NCBI GenBank assembly: GCA_017432685.1
Contig: JAFRIR010000136.1
Location: 1-64,000, forward strand
Source of the DNA: Flexilinea sp.
Lineage (GTDB): Bacteria > Chloroflexota > Anaerolineae > Anaerolineales > Anaerolineaceae
Length of the DNA: 64,000 nucleotides
Direction of reading: 5' to 3'
Positions within the stretch are counted from its first letter, which is position 1; each line of letters starts with the position of its first letter. The position numbers and the translations under genes are program-made. A model generated the notes under the pieces. It was not told where the DNA came from and made no database searches. It was given only the letters and a program-made list of their open reading frames with translations. Shown here piece after piece: positions 45,032 to 53,949 of this stretch.

Positions 45032-46330
45032 ATGAAAAAAGCATTTATGAATCATATGCCCGGTCCGGAGAATATTATCCGCAAACAGCTGAACAATGGG
45101 ATAACGGTTCTGGTTCATGAACATTCCGGCACCCGTACGGCAGTTGTGAACGCATCCATGCCCTGCGGGGCCTATCTGGATCCGGTTGGAAAAACCGGAC
45201 TTGCGGATTTTGCGGCAAACTGCCTCACTTACGGCACACAAACCCATGATTTCTCATCGATCAGTGAACTGCTGGAAGGCTCCGGAACGTCGATCGGTGT
45301 CCATTGCGGGCCGCGGGCTTTCACCTACAGCGGCGCCTGTCTGGCGGAGGATCTGCCGATGCTGCTCGGGATTCTCAAAGAGATCTCCGATGAGCCGGCG
45401 TTCCCGGAAACACAGGTGGAAACCCATCGGCAGCGTATGCTTTCCGCATATGAAATGCATCTGCATGACCCGGAAAGCATGACGGATGAGCGCTTTGACG
45501 AATTGCTTTTCGGTAAATCTCATCCTTATGGCCGCACCGATTACAGTACGATCGAAGAGATCATGTCGATTACCCGTCAGGACCTTCTGGATTTCCATCA
45601 ATGTTATATGGGACCCCGTGATGTCATCGTTGCGGTTTCCGGTGGGCTTCCGGCTGATCAACTGATGGATGAGTGTGAAAAACAGCTGGGAGGCTGGGCT
45701 AAACCGCAGGAAAAACTGGATACAGCATCTTTCTTTCCGGTTGTCTCATCTCCGAAAGCTTTCCTCTCGGAACATATTGAAATTCCCGAAAAAAGCGAGA
45801 CTTCGCTGCTCATGGGAACCGTGGGACCCGGCCGCAGCGATCCGGATTACCTGAACGCAGTTTTAGGCAACTCTATCCTCGGTGAATTCGGTATGATGGG
45901 ACGGATCGGCAGAATGGTCAGGGAGGAAAACGGATTGGCTTACTACGCCGGATCATCGCTGACATCTTTGACCTATGGCGGCTGTTGGACTCTTGAGGCA
46001 GGTGTGAACCCTGTGAATGTGGAAAGTGCGGCAGAGCTGATCCTGACTGAATTGAAACGCTTTACTTCGGAAAAGGTGTGCGCTGAAGAGCTGGATGATG
46101 TGAAATCTTTTTATCTTGGCAGTCTGCCGCTTTCTCTCGAAAGCAACTCCGGTGTGGCAGGATTGCTGATGAATATGGAGACACATCATCTTGGGTTAGA
46201 TTACCTTCAGCGTATGCCGGAGCTTGTTGCGGCAGTGAGTGCGGATTCTGTTCTCGAGACTGCCCGAAAATGGCTTGACCCGGAAAAACTGATTCGGGTC
46301 ACTGCCGGGACAACGAAAGCTGCCGGTTGA
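45032..46330 (+). CDS. M16-family peptidase-like partner (inactive, R/Y-type subunit)
   Basis: A 432-residue M16 homologue. At the zinc-site position it reads GLADFAANCLTYGT, so both His and Glu of HxxEH are gone. The C-terminal half keeps the substrate-binding Arg/Tyr motif (GRIGRMVREENGLAYYAGSS). It should pair with the upstream active subunit and position the peptide. AGGGGTGTTTATTA lies before the ATG. Confidence 0.88.
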   Translation: MKKAFMNHMPGPENIIRKQLNNGITVLVHEHSGTRTAVVNASMPCGAYLDPVGKTGLADFAANCLTYGTQTHDFSSISELLEGSGTSIGVHCGPRAFTYSGACLAEDLPMLLGILKEISDEPAFPETQVETHRQRMLSAYEMHLHDPESMTDERFDELLFGKSHPYGRTDYSTIEEIMSITRQDLLDFHQCYMGPRDVIVAVSGGLPADQLMDECEKQLGGWAKPQEKLDTASFFPVVSSPKAFLSEHIEIPEKSETSLLMGTVGPGRSDPDYLNAVLGNSILGEFGMMGRIGRMVREENGLAYYAGSSLTSLTYGGCWTLEAGVNPVNVESAAELILTELKRFTSEKVCAEELDDVKSFYLGSLPLSLESNSGVAGLLMNMETHHLGLDYLQRMPELVAAVSADSVLETARKWLDPEKLIRVTAGTTKAAG

Positions 46331-46337
46331 ATATGTC

Positions 46338-46368
46338 CGGGGACTGTTGCCGCCAGGTGACTGTCCCT
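46338..46368. repeat. GGGGACTGT...GACTGTCCC motif, locus D1
   Basis: GGGGACTGTTGCC and GTGACTGTCCC lie between the M16 pair and acpS. The same words occur at 52665 and 62531. Their origin is unknown; GACTGTCCC-type repeats are often seen between genes of environmental bacteria. Confidence 0.4.
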
Positions 46369-46401
46369 ATGCCACACCGTTTTTAATGAGAAAGAGAATT
46401 A

Positions 46402-46782
46402 ATGAACATTCTGAAAACCGGAATTGACCTGATCGAAGTCGAACGTTTCCGCTCGCAAAAACCTGAGATCCGGCAGCGTTTTATCGAACGGGTTTATACT
46501 GAAAAAGAGCGGGAATATTGCGGTGAAAATGACCAACACCTTGCCGGACGTTTTGCCGCCAAAGAAGCAGTGGCAAAAGCATTGGGCTGCGGGATCGGTG
46601 AGGTCAGCTGGCAGGAGATCGAGATCCAGAACGATGTACTGGGAGCGCCTGTGCTGAAGCTGCACGGAAAGGCAGCTGAACGAGCGGAACATCTCGGCCT
46701 GACCGTCTGGTCCGTTTCCATCACCCATCTCAAAGAATATGCCGCCGCGGTGGCTGTGGGAGCAGGGGAAATAGAGAAATAA
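46402..46782 (+). CDS. acpS: Holo-[acyl-carrier-protein] synthase
   Basis: A 126-residue trimer-type phosphopantetheinyl transferase that moves the CoA arm onto ACP. Metal/CoA motifs: GIDLIEVERF (Asp and Glu), LAGRFAAKEAVAKALG (Glu and Lys), and VWSVSITHLKEYAAAVAV. Its likely substrate is the ACP encoded at 37229. AAAGAGAATTA precedes the ATG. Its 3' end merges with a GAAATAA repeat. Confidence 0.95.
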   Translation: MNILKTGIDLIEVERFRSQKPEIRQRFIERVYTEKEREYCGENDQHLAGRFAAKEAVAKALGCGIGEVSWQEIEIQNDVLGAPVLKLHGKAAERAEHLGLTVWSVSITHLKEYAAAVAVGAGEIEK

Positions 46783-46805
46783 GAAATATGAAATAAGAAA
46801 TAAGG
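46772..46805. repeat. Period ~8 bp degenerate tandem repeat, locus 5 (GAAATAA type)
   Basis: GAGAAATAA, GAAATAT, GAAATAA, GAAATAA run through the acpS stop codon into the gap. Confidence 0.6.
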
Positions 46806-46815
46806 TATCTGTTCA

Positions 46816-46890
46816 GTACGGAGCACACGGAGACTGCTCTGATGCTGCGGCAAAGCCCGCACAGCAGGGCTGTATCTCGTGATGCGTTGC
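46816..46890 (+). repeat. Structured repeat family C, copy 1
   Basis: It starts AGTACGGAG, has GACTGCTCTGATGCTGCGGC, a core CAAAGCCCGCACAGCAGGG and ends GTGATGCGT. Copy 2 (57206-57271) shows the same order with about 70-75 % apparent identity. It is directly upstream of the lipoprotein at 46924. Confidence 0.55.
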
Positions 46891-46923
46891 CAGGTTCTGA
46901 ATATATATGCAGCTGAATATACA

Positions 46924-47928
46924 ATGAACAAACAAATCATCTTTCTTCTCACACTTCTGCTTCTGGCGGGGGGAATCCTCTCGGCCTGTGATACCCTTTT
47001 GGAAAGTTTCCAGCAGACGGACAGCCAGAGCGCTACACTGACCGCCATGGTGACCCCGACAAGCATCCCTCCCACACTGGACCTGAAAGGCAACGAAGTA
47101 CTGGCGGATTTGACACTGGATTCCTATGAAGTGGTTTGCATTTCGATTCTCGAAGACCGGATCCACGGCGGTGTAATGGAGTGGGCAGAAGACGCCCCGC
47201 TGTTAGCCTACGTTGCTCCTTCCAATCGTTACTGGGGCTGGTTTTCCGGTGATGCGGTGGTGCTGGATTTCGCGGAAGAGGCAAAGATGCCGGATGATTT
47301 CGGGCGCATCCCTGACGGGCTTGCGCCGAGTGAGGTCTCGACCACGGACCTGCATGTGTTCGGGGATTTTGCCTTCAGCCCCGATCATTCCCGTCTGGCT
47401 TTCACCGCTCTGCGGCAAAGTGAAAAACTGTATACCATTTTTGTTGCGGATTATGCTTCCGGCTTGAAAAATTATATCGACCTGTTCCCTGACGCGCTGG
47501 CGGAAACGGACGAGTTCGCTTCCGATAAATCGGTGATCGAATGGATCGGAAATAATACATTGCGTGTAGCCAGTAGCTGTGGAATTGACTGTGAACGGAT
47601 CTACCGGGCTAATGTCCGTACCGGAGAACTGACCTTCGAGGAAGAAGTGCGGAAATACGGGCACAAAGGCCGGGAACAGCCGAATCATGTGATCGATTAT
47701 GACGAACGGCTTTATCCGGTGATGAACAACGCCAACTGGTCCCCGGATGAAAAATATGTGTTTTATACCGATGCCCGTTATCAGACCTGGATCATCCGGG
47801 AGGAAAATAAGCAGCAGTATCAGCTGCCCATCGACGGACGTGATGTGCTGCAGACCCGCTGGTCTGCTGACTCAAGATTTATTGCCATCCGTTTTGAAGA
47901 CAGTATTGAAATTTATGAAATAAAATGA
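46924..47928 (+). CDS. Lipoprotein with TolB-like propeller segments
   Basis: The start at 46924 (MNKQIIFLLTLLLLAGGILS) gives a lipobox SACD at residues 20-23. The 334-residue product shows repeated beta-strand pairs with AFSPDHSRLAFTALRQSEKL, NANWSPDEKYVFYTDARY and RWSADSRFIAIRFEDSIEIY, as in TolB/WD40-like propellers. It is membrane-anchored outside; the role is unknown. An upstream in-frame ATG at 46879 lies inside the C repeat and is unlikely. MITE copy A4 begins 2 bp after the stop. Confidence 0.7.
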   Translation: MNKQIIFLLTLLLLAGGILSACDTLLESFQQTDSQSATLTAMVTPTSIPPTLDLKGNEVLADLTLDSYEVVCISILEDRIHGGVMEWAEDAPLLAYVAPSNRYWGWFSGDAVVLDFAEEAKMPDDFGRIPDGLAPSEVSTTDLHVFGDFAFSPDHSRLAFTALRQSEKLYTIFVADYASGLKNYIDLFPDALAETDEFASDKSVIEWIGNNTLRVASSCGIDCERIYRANVRTGELTFEEEVRKYGHKGREQPNHVIDYDERLYPVMNNANWSPDEKYVFYTDARYQTWIIREENKQQYQLPIDGRDVLQTRWSADSRFIAIRFEDSIEIYEIK

Positions 47929-47930
47929 AA

Positions 47931-48007
47931 GGGCACCTCTAAAAACTCCCGGGCGGGGGTATGGGGGCGGCTGCTCCAGAAAGAAATCGATATTTTTAGA
48001 GGTTCCC
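47931..48007 (+). mobile_element. MITE-like element, copy A4 (77-bp minimal form, GAAA duplication)
   Basis: Left end GGGCACCTCTAAAAA and right end TTTTTAGAGGTTCCC are the best-preserved terminal repeats here. They are flanked by GAAA at 47927-47930 and 48008-48011. Only CGGGCGGGGGTATGGGGGCGG and a few bases remain inside; both hairpin cassettes are gone. Confidence 0.78.
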
Positions 48008-48021
48008 GAAAGGAATCACTT

Positions 48022-49182
48022 ATGGATGTTTATGAATGTGCAAAGGCTGCTGAGCCATACATCATTGAAAGAAGACGCTATTACCATGCCCATCCGGAAC
48101 TGACCGGCATGGAGATCGGTACCACAAAGGCAATCGTCTCTGACCTGCGTGCGATGGGAATCGAGTCCCGCCTGTTCAAAAAGGGTACCGGACTGACAGC
48201 GGAAATACATGGGCCCCATCCCGGAAAAACACTCATTTTGCGGGCGGATATTGATGCCCTCAACGTCCGGGAAAAAACAGGCCTTCCCTTTGCCAGCAAA
48301 AACGGTTACATGCATGCCTGCGGACATGACTGTCACATCGCCATGCAGCTGGGTGCGGCAAAGATCCTCAGTGAAATCAGGGATGAATTTCCGGGAACCG
48401 TTCGCCTGCTGTTCCAGCCCGCTGAGGAGGGAGGAAACGGAGCGCTGATGTGTATTGAAGAAGGCGCTCTGGAAGGCGCCGATGCCATCTACGGAACCCA
48501 TGTCTGGGGTACTGTCCGTGCTCCGCTGATCGATGTCACTTCCGGTTTCCGCATGGCAGCCAGCAACCGCTTCAAACTGAGGATCCATGGAGTGACGGCG
48601 CATGGCAGCGCTCCCCACCTGGGTGCGGATGCCATTACCGCTGCCTGTTCTATTGTGATGAATCTGCAAATGCTGGTGAGTCGCTTCAACTGTCCTTCTG
48701 ACCCCATGGTGCTCACGATCGGAAAAATGAACGGCGGAACGCAGTATAACTGCATTCCGGACCGGGTTGAAATCGAAGGCACGATCCGCCACTTTCGCAC
48801 GGATCAGAGCATTGAGAAGGAAATGCGCCGCATGATCGGCGGCATTGCCGATGCCATGAAGGTCACCTGGGATCTGGATTATATCTACCTGAACTGTCCT
48901 GTCGAAAACCGCTATGATGAAATCACCCGGATCTGTCAAAATTCAGCCGCAAAACTGTTCGGAGAAGATGTTTTCGCTCATATGCCTACCCTGATGAGCT
49001 CAGAAGATTTTTCCTGGTACCTGCGGGAGATGCCCGGTGTTTTCACCTATATCGGCAGCTCCAATCCCGAAAAAGGCATCACCGGGACCAACCACCAGAG
49101 CACCTATGATGTGGATGAGGATGTTCTTAAACGCGGTACTGCTCTTGCTGTTCAGTTTGCCCTTGATTTTCTCAACAGTTGA
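48022..49182 (+). CDS. M20-family amidohydrolase (hippurate hydrolase / N-acyl-amino-acid deacylase type)
   Basis: A 386-residue metal-dependent amidohydrolase. Metal ligands sit in HACGHDCHIAMQ (Cys, His), LFQPAEEGGNGA (Glu pair) and near the end STYDVDEDVL preceded by NHQS. The lid domain is in the middle (MVLTIGKMNGGTQYN, IEGTIRHF). The substrate would be an N-acyl amino acid or hippurate; the exact one cannot be read. CCGAAAGGAATCAC precedes the ATG, and most of that leader comes from MITE copy A4. Confidence 0.88.
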   Translation: MDVYECAKAAEPYIIERRRYYHAHPELTGMEIGTTKAIVSDLRAMGIESRLFKKGTGLTAEIHGPHPGKTLILRADIDALNVREKTGLPFASKNGYMHACGHDCHIAMQLGAAKILSEIRDEFPGTVRLLFQPAEEGGNGALMCIEEGALEGADAIYGTHVWGTVRAPLIDVTSGFRMAASNRFKLRIHGVTAHGSAPHLGADAITAACSIVMNLQMLVSRFNCPSDPMVLTIGKMNGGTQYNCIPDRVEIEGTIRHFRTDQSIEKEMRRMIGGIADAMKVTWDLDYIYLNCPVENRYDEITRICQNSAAKLFGEDVFAHMPTLMSSEDFSWYLREMPGVFTYIGSSNPEKGITGTNHQSTYDVDEDVLKRGTALAVQFALDFLNS

Positions 49183-49205
49183 GATGGTGTGTGAAGAATT
49201 GAAAA

Positions 49206-49241
49206 CAAAAAGGGTGCTGGATATTTTCCGGCACCCTTTTA
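49206..49241. terminator. Bidirectional terminator (amidohydrolase and tRNA-Ser)
   Basis: AAAAAGGGTGC(TGG) pairs with (CCG)GCACCCTTTT around an ATATTTT loop; A and T tracts lie on both sides. It ends the amidohydrolase on plus and tRNA-Ser on minus. Confidence 0.85.
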
Positions 49242-49246
49242 TTCAG

Positions 49247-49331
49247 CGGAGAGAGAGGGATTCGAACCCACGGTGAGTTGCCCCACACCTGTTTTCAAGA
49301 CAGGCGCCTTAAACCACTCGGCCATCTCTCC
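49247..49331 (-). tRNA. tRNA-Ser (UGA anticodon)
   Basis: The minus strand reads GGAGAGA (acceptor) TGGCCGAGTGG, anticodon arm CCTGT CTTGAAA ACAGG, a long variable arm, T-loop GGTTCGAATCC and 3' TCTCTCC plus discriminator G. The long variable arm and the TGA anticodon identify serine. CCA is not encoded. A terminator follows at 49206-49241. Confidence 0.96.
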
Positions 49332-49401
49332 GAACAGATAAACATTTTAGCATAAAAAACGTATCGATGCAAGATGCAGTTGAAAAACAGGTACTTTTTG
49401 C

Positions 49402-50760
49402 TCAGACTTTCTCAATTTCGATTTTGCTTGTCAGTCCGTAAACCGTCAGCGCGAGCGCTTTCACGATATTGTCGGCAATCATGCAGGTCCACACTTCGAT
49501 CACACCGTAACCGGCCCGAATCACCAGATATGTACCGAGGATCCGGATTCCCCACATACTGAGGGATTCGATCACAAAAACTGCCCGGGTCCTGCCTGTC
49601 CCGTAAAAGATACCTTCCCAAACCACCATGACCCCGAAGAATGGTTCACAGAAAGCCACAATACGCAGCAGCCGTGCCCCGAGAATCGTGACCTCTTCGC
49701 TGTTGGTGAACAGCCGCATCAATGGGTCGGCAACCAGATAAAGAACCGTTCCGTTGAAAACCATCAGCAGGCAGGTCAGCACCAGACTCACCTCCCGGAC
49801 GTTGTTGAATTTTTGCCGGTTCTTTTCTCCGATCGCGATCCCGATCAGGGCGGAGGTGGCGGTGCGGATACCATATCCCGGCAGGTAAAAAATCTCTTCA
49901 GCCGTGAGAGCGATGGAATGGGCCGCGAAGATCGTTACACCCATCCCACTGACCATGCCGGCAAAAACCACATATCCCGTGCAGGAAACAACATTTGTTC
50001 CTATCACAGGAATGGCGATTTTCAACAGTCTGCTGAAAAGATCTCCTGATCTTTTGAACAGATCCCGCATCGGGAAGTTTAGTTCACTTTTCCGCCGGAA
50101 AGCAAGGAACATCCCGATACCGCCGCAAATTGTAGAAACAGAAGTCGCCAGTGCGGCTCCGTTTGTCCCCATGCCAACCCGGTAGATCAGCAGCCAGTTC
50201 AGGAGCACGTTCAGCGCATTGGCGCTGACGTTGATGATCATCGGAGTGCGGGTGTCTTTGATAGCCTGCATGCAGGCGGCAAACATACCGTTTCCCACAA
50301 AGAACATCAGCGAAAAGCTGACAATGAAAAAGTAGGATGAGGCATCATCGCGGATCTCCGGTGCAGCTTGCATCCAGCCCGGCAGAAACGGCGAAATAGC
50401 CAAACAAACCGCTGTCAGGAGCAGCCCGAAAAACAAAACGATCCGGCAGCCTGTTGCCGCCAGTTTTTTCATCTCTTCCCGATCACCCCGCCCATAGGCC
50501 TGTGAAGTCAGGGAAAGGGTCCCGATGATGAATCCCCAGGGTAATGAGTGGATCAGCCAGTTTGGTGTGGTGCTGGTGCTGACCGCTGCTGTAGCTGCTT
50601 CACCCAGGTGTCCCACCATGGCGGTATCGACATATTGCAGAATGGAAGACAGAATCTGCTGGACGATCGCAGGCAGCGCCAGCTGCACGAGCGAGATCAG
50701 CACGGCTTTTTTACCGCTGCCGGCAGATGTGATTGTATTTTCCGGATTTTTTTCACTCAT
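49402..50760 (-). CDS. MATE-family efflux transporter
   Basis: A 452-residue protein with twelve membrane helices in two related halves, typical of MATE/NorM-like Na+ or H+ drug antiporters. Family features are LALPAIVQQILSSILQYVDT and AMVGHLGEAATAAVS in helix 1-2, and QAYGRGDREEM with the matching IGIAIGEKNRQKFN in the second half. It exports organic cations or metabolites; the substrate is unknown. It starts MSEKNPENTITSAGSGKK. It is convergent with tRNA-Ser's neighbour and divergent from the gene at 50940. Confidence 0.9.
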   Translation of the reverse strand: MSEKNPENTITSAGSGKKAVLISLVQLALPAIVQQILSSILQYVDTAMVGHLGEAATAAVSTSTTPNWLIHSLPWGFIIGTLSLTSQAYGRGDREEMKKLAATGCRIVLFFGLLLTAVCLAISPFLPGWMQAAPEIRDDASSYFFIVSFSLMFFVGNGMFAACMQAIKDTRTPMIINVSANALNVLLNWLLIYRVGMGTNGAALATSVSTICGGIGMFLAFRRKSELNFPMRDLFKRSGDLFSRLLKIAIPVIGTNVVSCTGYVVFAGMVSGMGVTIFAAHSIALTAEEIFYLPGYGIRTATSALIGIAIGEKNRQKFNNVREVSLVLTCLLMVFNGTVLYLVADPLMRLFTNSEEVTILGARLLRIVAFCEPFFGVMVVWEGIFYGTGRTRAVFVIESLSMWGIRILGTYLVIRAGYGVIEVWTCMIADNIVKALALTVYGLTSKIEIEKV

Positions 50761-50939
50761 GGTTATGGCTCAAATCTTTCCTGTTCGAACTTCTATCATT
50801 GTAACATAGCTGTTGACGATCCGGAAAGTACGCGGGACATATTTGATAAGAAAGACATCTGTTCAAACACTTTCGGATTTTATTCGCTGCGCAAACCGTG
50901 TTGTTCGCTTATAATATTTATGAAGGATAATGTTCGGTT

Positions 50940-52184
50940 ATGAAAAGATCAATTTGGGTACTGCTGGTTTTTTTGATTTTTCTCCCCGCGGCAGCTCAGA
51001 ACTCAGACTGGCAGCTGGAGTTTTTCGATGATTATGACGATAATGCTTTTTCCTGGCCGCTCGGGACAGAAATGCAGGGAACGACAACCATTGAACGGGT
51101 CATCACGGACAGTGACTACCGCTGGACCATTTCCACAACAGATCCGAACGTTTCCTGGATGGGACTGAATTTAGGCTATCCGGAAGGCGCCGGGCGTTAT
51201 CGTTTCTCCGCTCAGATCAGGCTGCCGGATTTTGATCCGCTCACCTGTGCCGGTTTGATGCTGGACAATCAGGGCAGTTCCTTCTACGGTTATGTCATCT
51301 GTAATGACAAAAGTTATTCGCTCTTCCGGTCCGAAAACGGCAGCGTCAAAACCCTGATCCCTTATTCCCCTGTCAAAGACTATGACAGCTTTGCGGCTTT
51401 CACCATGTCTGCGGAAATCAATGACGGCTGGGTCGACCTTTATTATAACGGTGAGAGTCTGGATACCTTCAACATCGGCTTCGGCAGAGGCAGCTTCGGA
51501 CTGGTCGCTATGCCGCAGTCCACCGAAAAAACGGAGATCTCGTTCGGAGCGCTTTCATTTGAATCCTCTGCTGCTGTTCAGCAGACTACTTTCAATGCTG
51601 CGGCAGTTGATCCGAATGCTTCCGAGAACATGGCACGGCTGGTCAAGATGCTCAACATGAAAGAGCGCATTGCTTCTACTGCCGGGACTTATTCACCTTT
51701 ACCGGAAAAGGATATTTCTCTGGCCATGATGGGATACAGCACCCGTGAGGGCTTTGGCATCAATGCCCAAAACCTGCTGCTGCAAAGCGATATCGCCTGG
51801 TTCTCCGGTTATGAACGACCGGATTATGCAAATTCCGGCTGCGGTTTTTTCCTTCGCGGGGTAGACGACATTACGTATATTGAAATTTACGCGGCTATGG
51901 ACGGGGCTGTTTATGTCAATGCCTACCGGGCAGGCGCTTTTGTACCGCTCATCACCCTGAAATATGGGGTCTGGAGCATTGAGGGTGGCGGAAGGCTGGG
52001 CGTGGCAGCTGATGCACAGAAAATCACCATCCTTTGGAATGATTCCATCCTGGGTACGGTCACGGATGCTACCTGGATGTGGAGCGGTGATGCAGGGTAC
52101 ATTGTCCATTCGGGAACGAACGGTAGTTTCGGGACCCGGTGCCTTTTTACCGGCGGTGAAAGCTATCTGTTCAGCGGAGATTGA
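50940..52184 (+). CDS. Secreted protein with two concanavalin-like beta-sandwich domains
   Basis: A 414-residue protein with signal peptide SIWVLLVFLIFLPAAAQ. The mature part seems to hold two similar domains: residues about 25-205 (YRFSAQIRLPDFDPLTCAGL, STEKTEISFGALSF) and about 245-410 (CGFFLRGVDDITYIEIYAAM, GTRCLFTGGESYLF). The strand pattern is like the 3-keto-disaccharide hydrolase/LamG group. It may bind or process carbohydrate outside the cell; there is no clear active site. ATAATGTTCGGTT precedes the ATG, with no good ribosome-binding site. Confidence 0.6.
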   Translation: MKRSIWVLLVFLIFLPAAAQNSDWQLEFFDDYDDNAFSWPLGTEMQGTTTIERVITDSDYRWTISTTDPNVSWMGLNLGYPEGAGRYRFSAQIRLPDFDPLTCAGLMLDNQGSSFYGYVICNDKSYSLFRSENGSVKTLIPYSPVKDYDSFAAFTMSAEINDGWVDLYYNGESLDTFNIGFGRGSFGLVAMPQSTEKTEISFGALSFESSAAVQQTTFNAAAVDPNASENMARLVKMLNMKERIASTAGTYSPLPEKDISLAMMGYSTREGFGINAQNLLLQSDIAWFSGYERPDYANSGCGFFLRGVDDITYIEIYAAMDGAVYVNAYRAGAFVPLITLKYGVWSIEGGGRLGVAADAQKITILWNDSILGTVTDATWMWSGDAGYIVHSGTNGSFGTRCLFTGGESYLFSGD

Positions 52185-52195
52185 TGTGGCTGACA

Positions 52196-52226
52196 ACCTA
52201 ACGTCTAACGTCTAAAGGTTAACGTC
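52196..52226. repeat. Period ~8 bp degenerate tandem repeat, locus 6 (AACGTCTAACGTCT type)
   Basis: CTAACGT, CTAACGT, CTAAAGG, TTAACGT follow in series between two convergent genes. The words match locus 8 (61.65 kb) and, complemented, loci 2 and 7. Confidence 0.65.
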
Positions 52227-52625
52227 TTATTTCCCTATCCGTTCTCTTGCTTTCCGGAGCAGGTCCTCTGCTTCGTTCAGTTTTTCGTTCTGTTCTTCGG
52301 GAGTGAGTTCATCCGTGCCGGATTGTTCCCTCGCGACAGTGTCTTCCTCAGATGCCGTCTTGCTCTTATCATACGGCTTGCCACTGACCTCTGCCCGGGC
52401 CTGTTCCAGCAGCTTATTGGCGCTGTCGGCTTTTTGCGCGATCACAACATTTCCGCTGTCTTGACTCCTTTTTTCGTCCATGATGTCCAGCAGATATCCG
52501 ATTGCCAATCCGGCAACCATCCCTATTGAAAGCGCCGTTGATCTGTTCACCGAAAGCGCCAGCGGGGCAAGGTATCCAAGGACAATTCCGGCTATACAGC
52601 ATAAAACCAGTTTCTTACTTCCCAT
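52227..52625 (-). CDS. Small membrane protein with charged C-terminal tail
   Basis: A 132-residue protein with two N-terminal helices (LVLCCIAGIVLGYLAPLAL and ALSIGMVAGLAIGYLLDIM) and an 85-residue acidic/basic helical tail (SANKLLEQARAEVSG, QNEKLNEAEDLLRKARERIG). No family is recognised. It may be a membrane scaffold or holin-like small protein. It is in the same direction as the lipoprotein gene at 52717-53826 upstream of it. Confidence 0.6.
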   Translation of the reverse strand: MGSKKLVLCCIAGIVLGYLAPLALSVNRSTALSIGMVAGLAIGYLLDIMDEKRSQDSGNVVIAQKADSANKLLEQARAEVSGKPYDKSKTASEEDTVAREQSGTDELTPEEQNEKLNEAEDLLRKARERIGK

Positions 52626-52664
52626 TTTTTGCCTTTATTGGTAACTTTTATTCAAATCATCTCT

Positions 52665-52695
52665 GAGGGACAGTCTTTTTATGGGACTGCCCCCG
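52665..52695. repeat. GGGACAGTC...GGGACTGCCCC motif, locus D2
   Basis: GAGGGACAGTCTTTTTATGG then GGGACTGCCCCCGG lies in the 91-bp gap between two leftward genes. It is the same word pair as D1 and D3. Confidence 0.4.
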
Positions 52696-52716
52696 GAATA
52701 GATGCCTCACATGATG

Positions 52717-53826
52717 CTAAAACAGGTTCAGCTTTCTCCCGACCTTGTAAAGCGTCTGCAATGCATAATAATTCCGCCAGTTCCACGCTTCCACCGAAAG
52801 GTGGATGCCGTCCCGGGTTGGATCGAGCCCCTGATTTGGCAGATATTGCGAGATCGCCCAGAAATTATAAAACGGGATGTCGAAATCACGGGCAACCTGA
52901 GCGGTCGTCTCATTGATGCTGTTGTCCCCTTCCACGTTGTCTGCCTTGGAAGAAAGGATCGGCAGAATGCCATGGTCCAAAAGGGTCCGCACGATATCAG
53001 AAAGGTAGGTGTAATAAACATCCATTCCGACACCCGGGATCCAGTTGGACCCGAGATTGACAAACATGATCGAAGGATTGTTCACCCGGATCTCACATTC
53101 CAGTGCGGATTCTCCCGGCTCGCAGACATAAGGATCGGCCCAGATGTTGGTCATCGCAGAGGAGACACTCAAGCCGGCATGGACCGAGTAGCTGATGGTG
53201 TCGAAGGATCCCTTGAAGAAATTGATGGCATCCACCAGATATTTGTCCTCGTCGGCCAGACTGTAATATTCCGTGTCATAGATTCCGAGGAAAACGCCTG
53301 ACTCGGAGTGGCAGTCACCAATGCGGGAAAGATAGTGTGGGTTGGTGTCCAGTTCCTGAACGCCGTACCAGTAAATGTCGGCTGCCGTATCTGAAATTTC
53401 AGGCACTACCGGCCATTGCCGCCAGTTGGCAGCAGAGGGACGGTTATCCGGCGTTGGATAGCCGGGCCCGGGCGTCCGGGTCACGAAATGGCCGACCTTC
53501 CGGGTCTCCACGGGAACCGGGGTATCGGTACTTTCGGGAGTCGGTGTGTCGCTCGGCATGATGATCATCGGGACGGTGGCAGTGGCTTCCGGAGTGTCGC
53601 TGGGATCATAAAAGAGCGCTGCGGTCGGGGTGACAGAGGGTTCTGCTGTCGGAACCTGCGTTGGGACAGCGGTTGCTGTCCAGTCAGCCTGCACCGTGCT
53701 GTGGATGGAAGTTGAGATCAGCGCGACTTCGGTAGCCAGCCGTTCATCCTCCTGCCGCCCCTGTGGTGTGTTGCAGGCGGCAATGACCATCACCGCAAGG
53801 ATCATTATCAAGACAAACTTTTTCAT
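52717..53826 (-). CDS. Lipoprotein with Thr/Pro linker and SGNH/GDSL-like hydrolase domain
   Basis: A 369-residue protein starting at ATG 53826; a TTG six bases upstream is unlikely. The lipobox is VIAACN, followed by a 90-residue Thr/Pro/Glu linker (TAVPTQVPTAEPSVTPTAAL). From about 140 it resembles an SGNH hydrolase: block I RIGDCHSESG with the Ser, block III IMFVNLGSNW, and the C-terminal DGIHLS (Asp-x-x-His). GDCHS instead of GDS makes catalysis uncertain. It could deacylate cell-surface glycans. Confidence 0.68.
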   Translation of the reverse strand: MKKFVLIMILAVMVIAACNTPQGRQEDERLATEVALISTSIHSTVQADWTATAVPTQVPTAEPSVTPTAALFYDPSDTPEATATVPMIIMPSDTPTPESTDTPVPVETRKVGHFVTRTPGPGYPTPDNRPSAANWRQWPVVPEISDTAADIYWYGVQELDTNPHYLSRIGDCHSESGVFLGIYDTEYYSLADEDKYLVDAINFFKGSFDTISYSVHAGLSVSSAMTNIWADPYVCEPGESALECEIRVNNPSIMFVNLGSNWIPGVGMDVYYTYLSDIVRTLLDHGILPILSSKADNVEGDNSINETTAQVARDFDIPFYNFWAISQYLPNQGLDPTRDGIHLSVEAWNWRNYYALQTLYKVGRKLNLF

Positions 53827-53914
53827 ATACAATCTATTGTACCAACAAAAAAAGGATTGCAGTATTGAAGAAAAATTTAAACATACCCCTGCGCTGCCGT
53901 CAATTTCAAAGTAC

Positions 53915-53943
53915 TTGACGAATTATTATTTATGTTTTATAAT
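53915..53943 (+). promoter_or_regulatory. Consensus promoter of a candidate small RNA
   Basis: TTGACG (53915-53920), 17-bp AT-rich spacer, TATAAT (53938-53943). The predicted start point is about 53950. No gene begins within a usual leader distance before the terminator at 54041-54070. Confidence 0.75.
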
Positions 53944-53949
53944 GAAATC

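Noticed and set aside
37229..46782. Fatty-acid or polyketide biosynthesis cluster around acpP and acpS
   Set aside because: The two genes are 9 kb apart and no ketosynthase, reductase or acyltransferase gene lies between them; they are separate housekeeping genes.
48016..48939. 307-codon leftward frame inside the amidohydrolase
   Set aside because: Antisense shadow; the plus-strand M20 motifs are complete and continuous.
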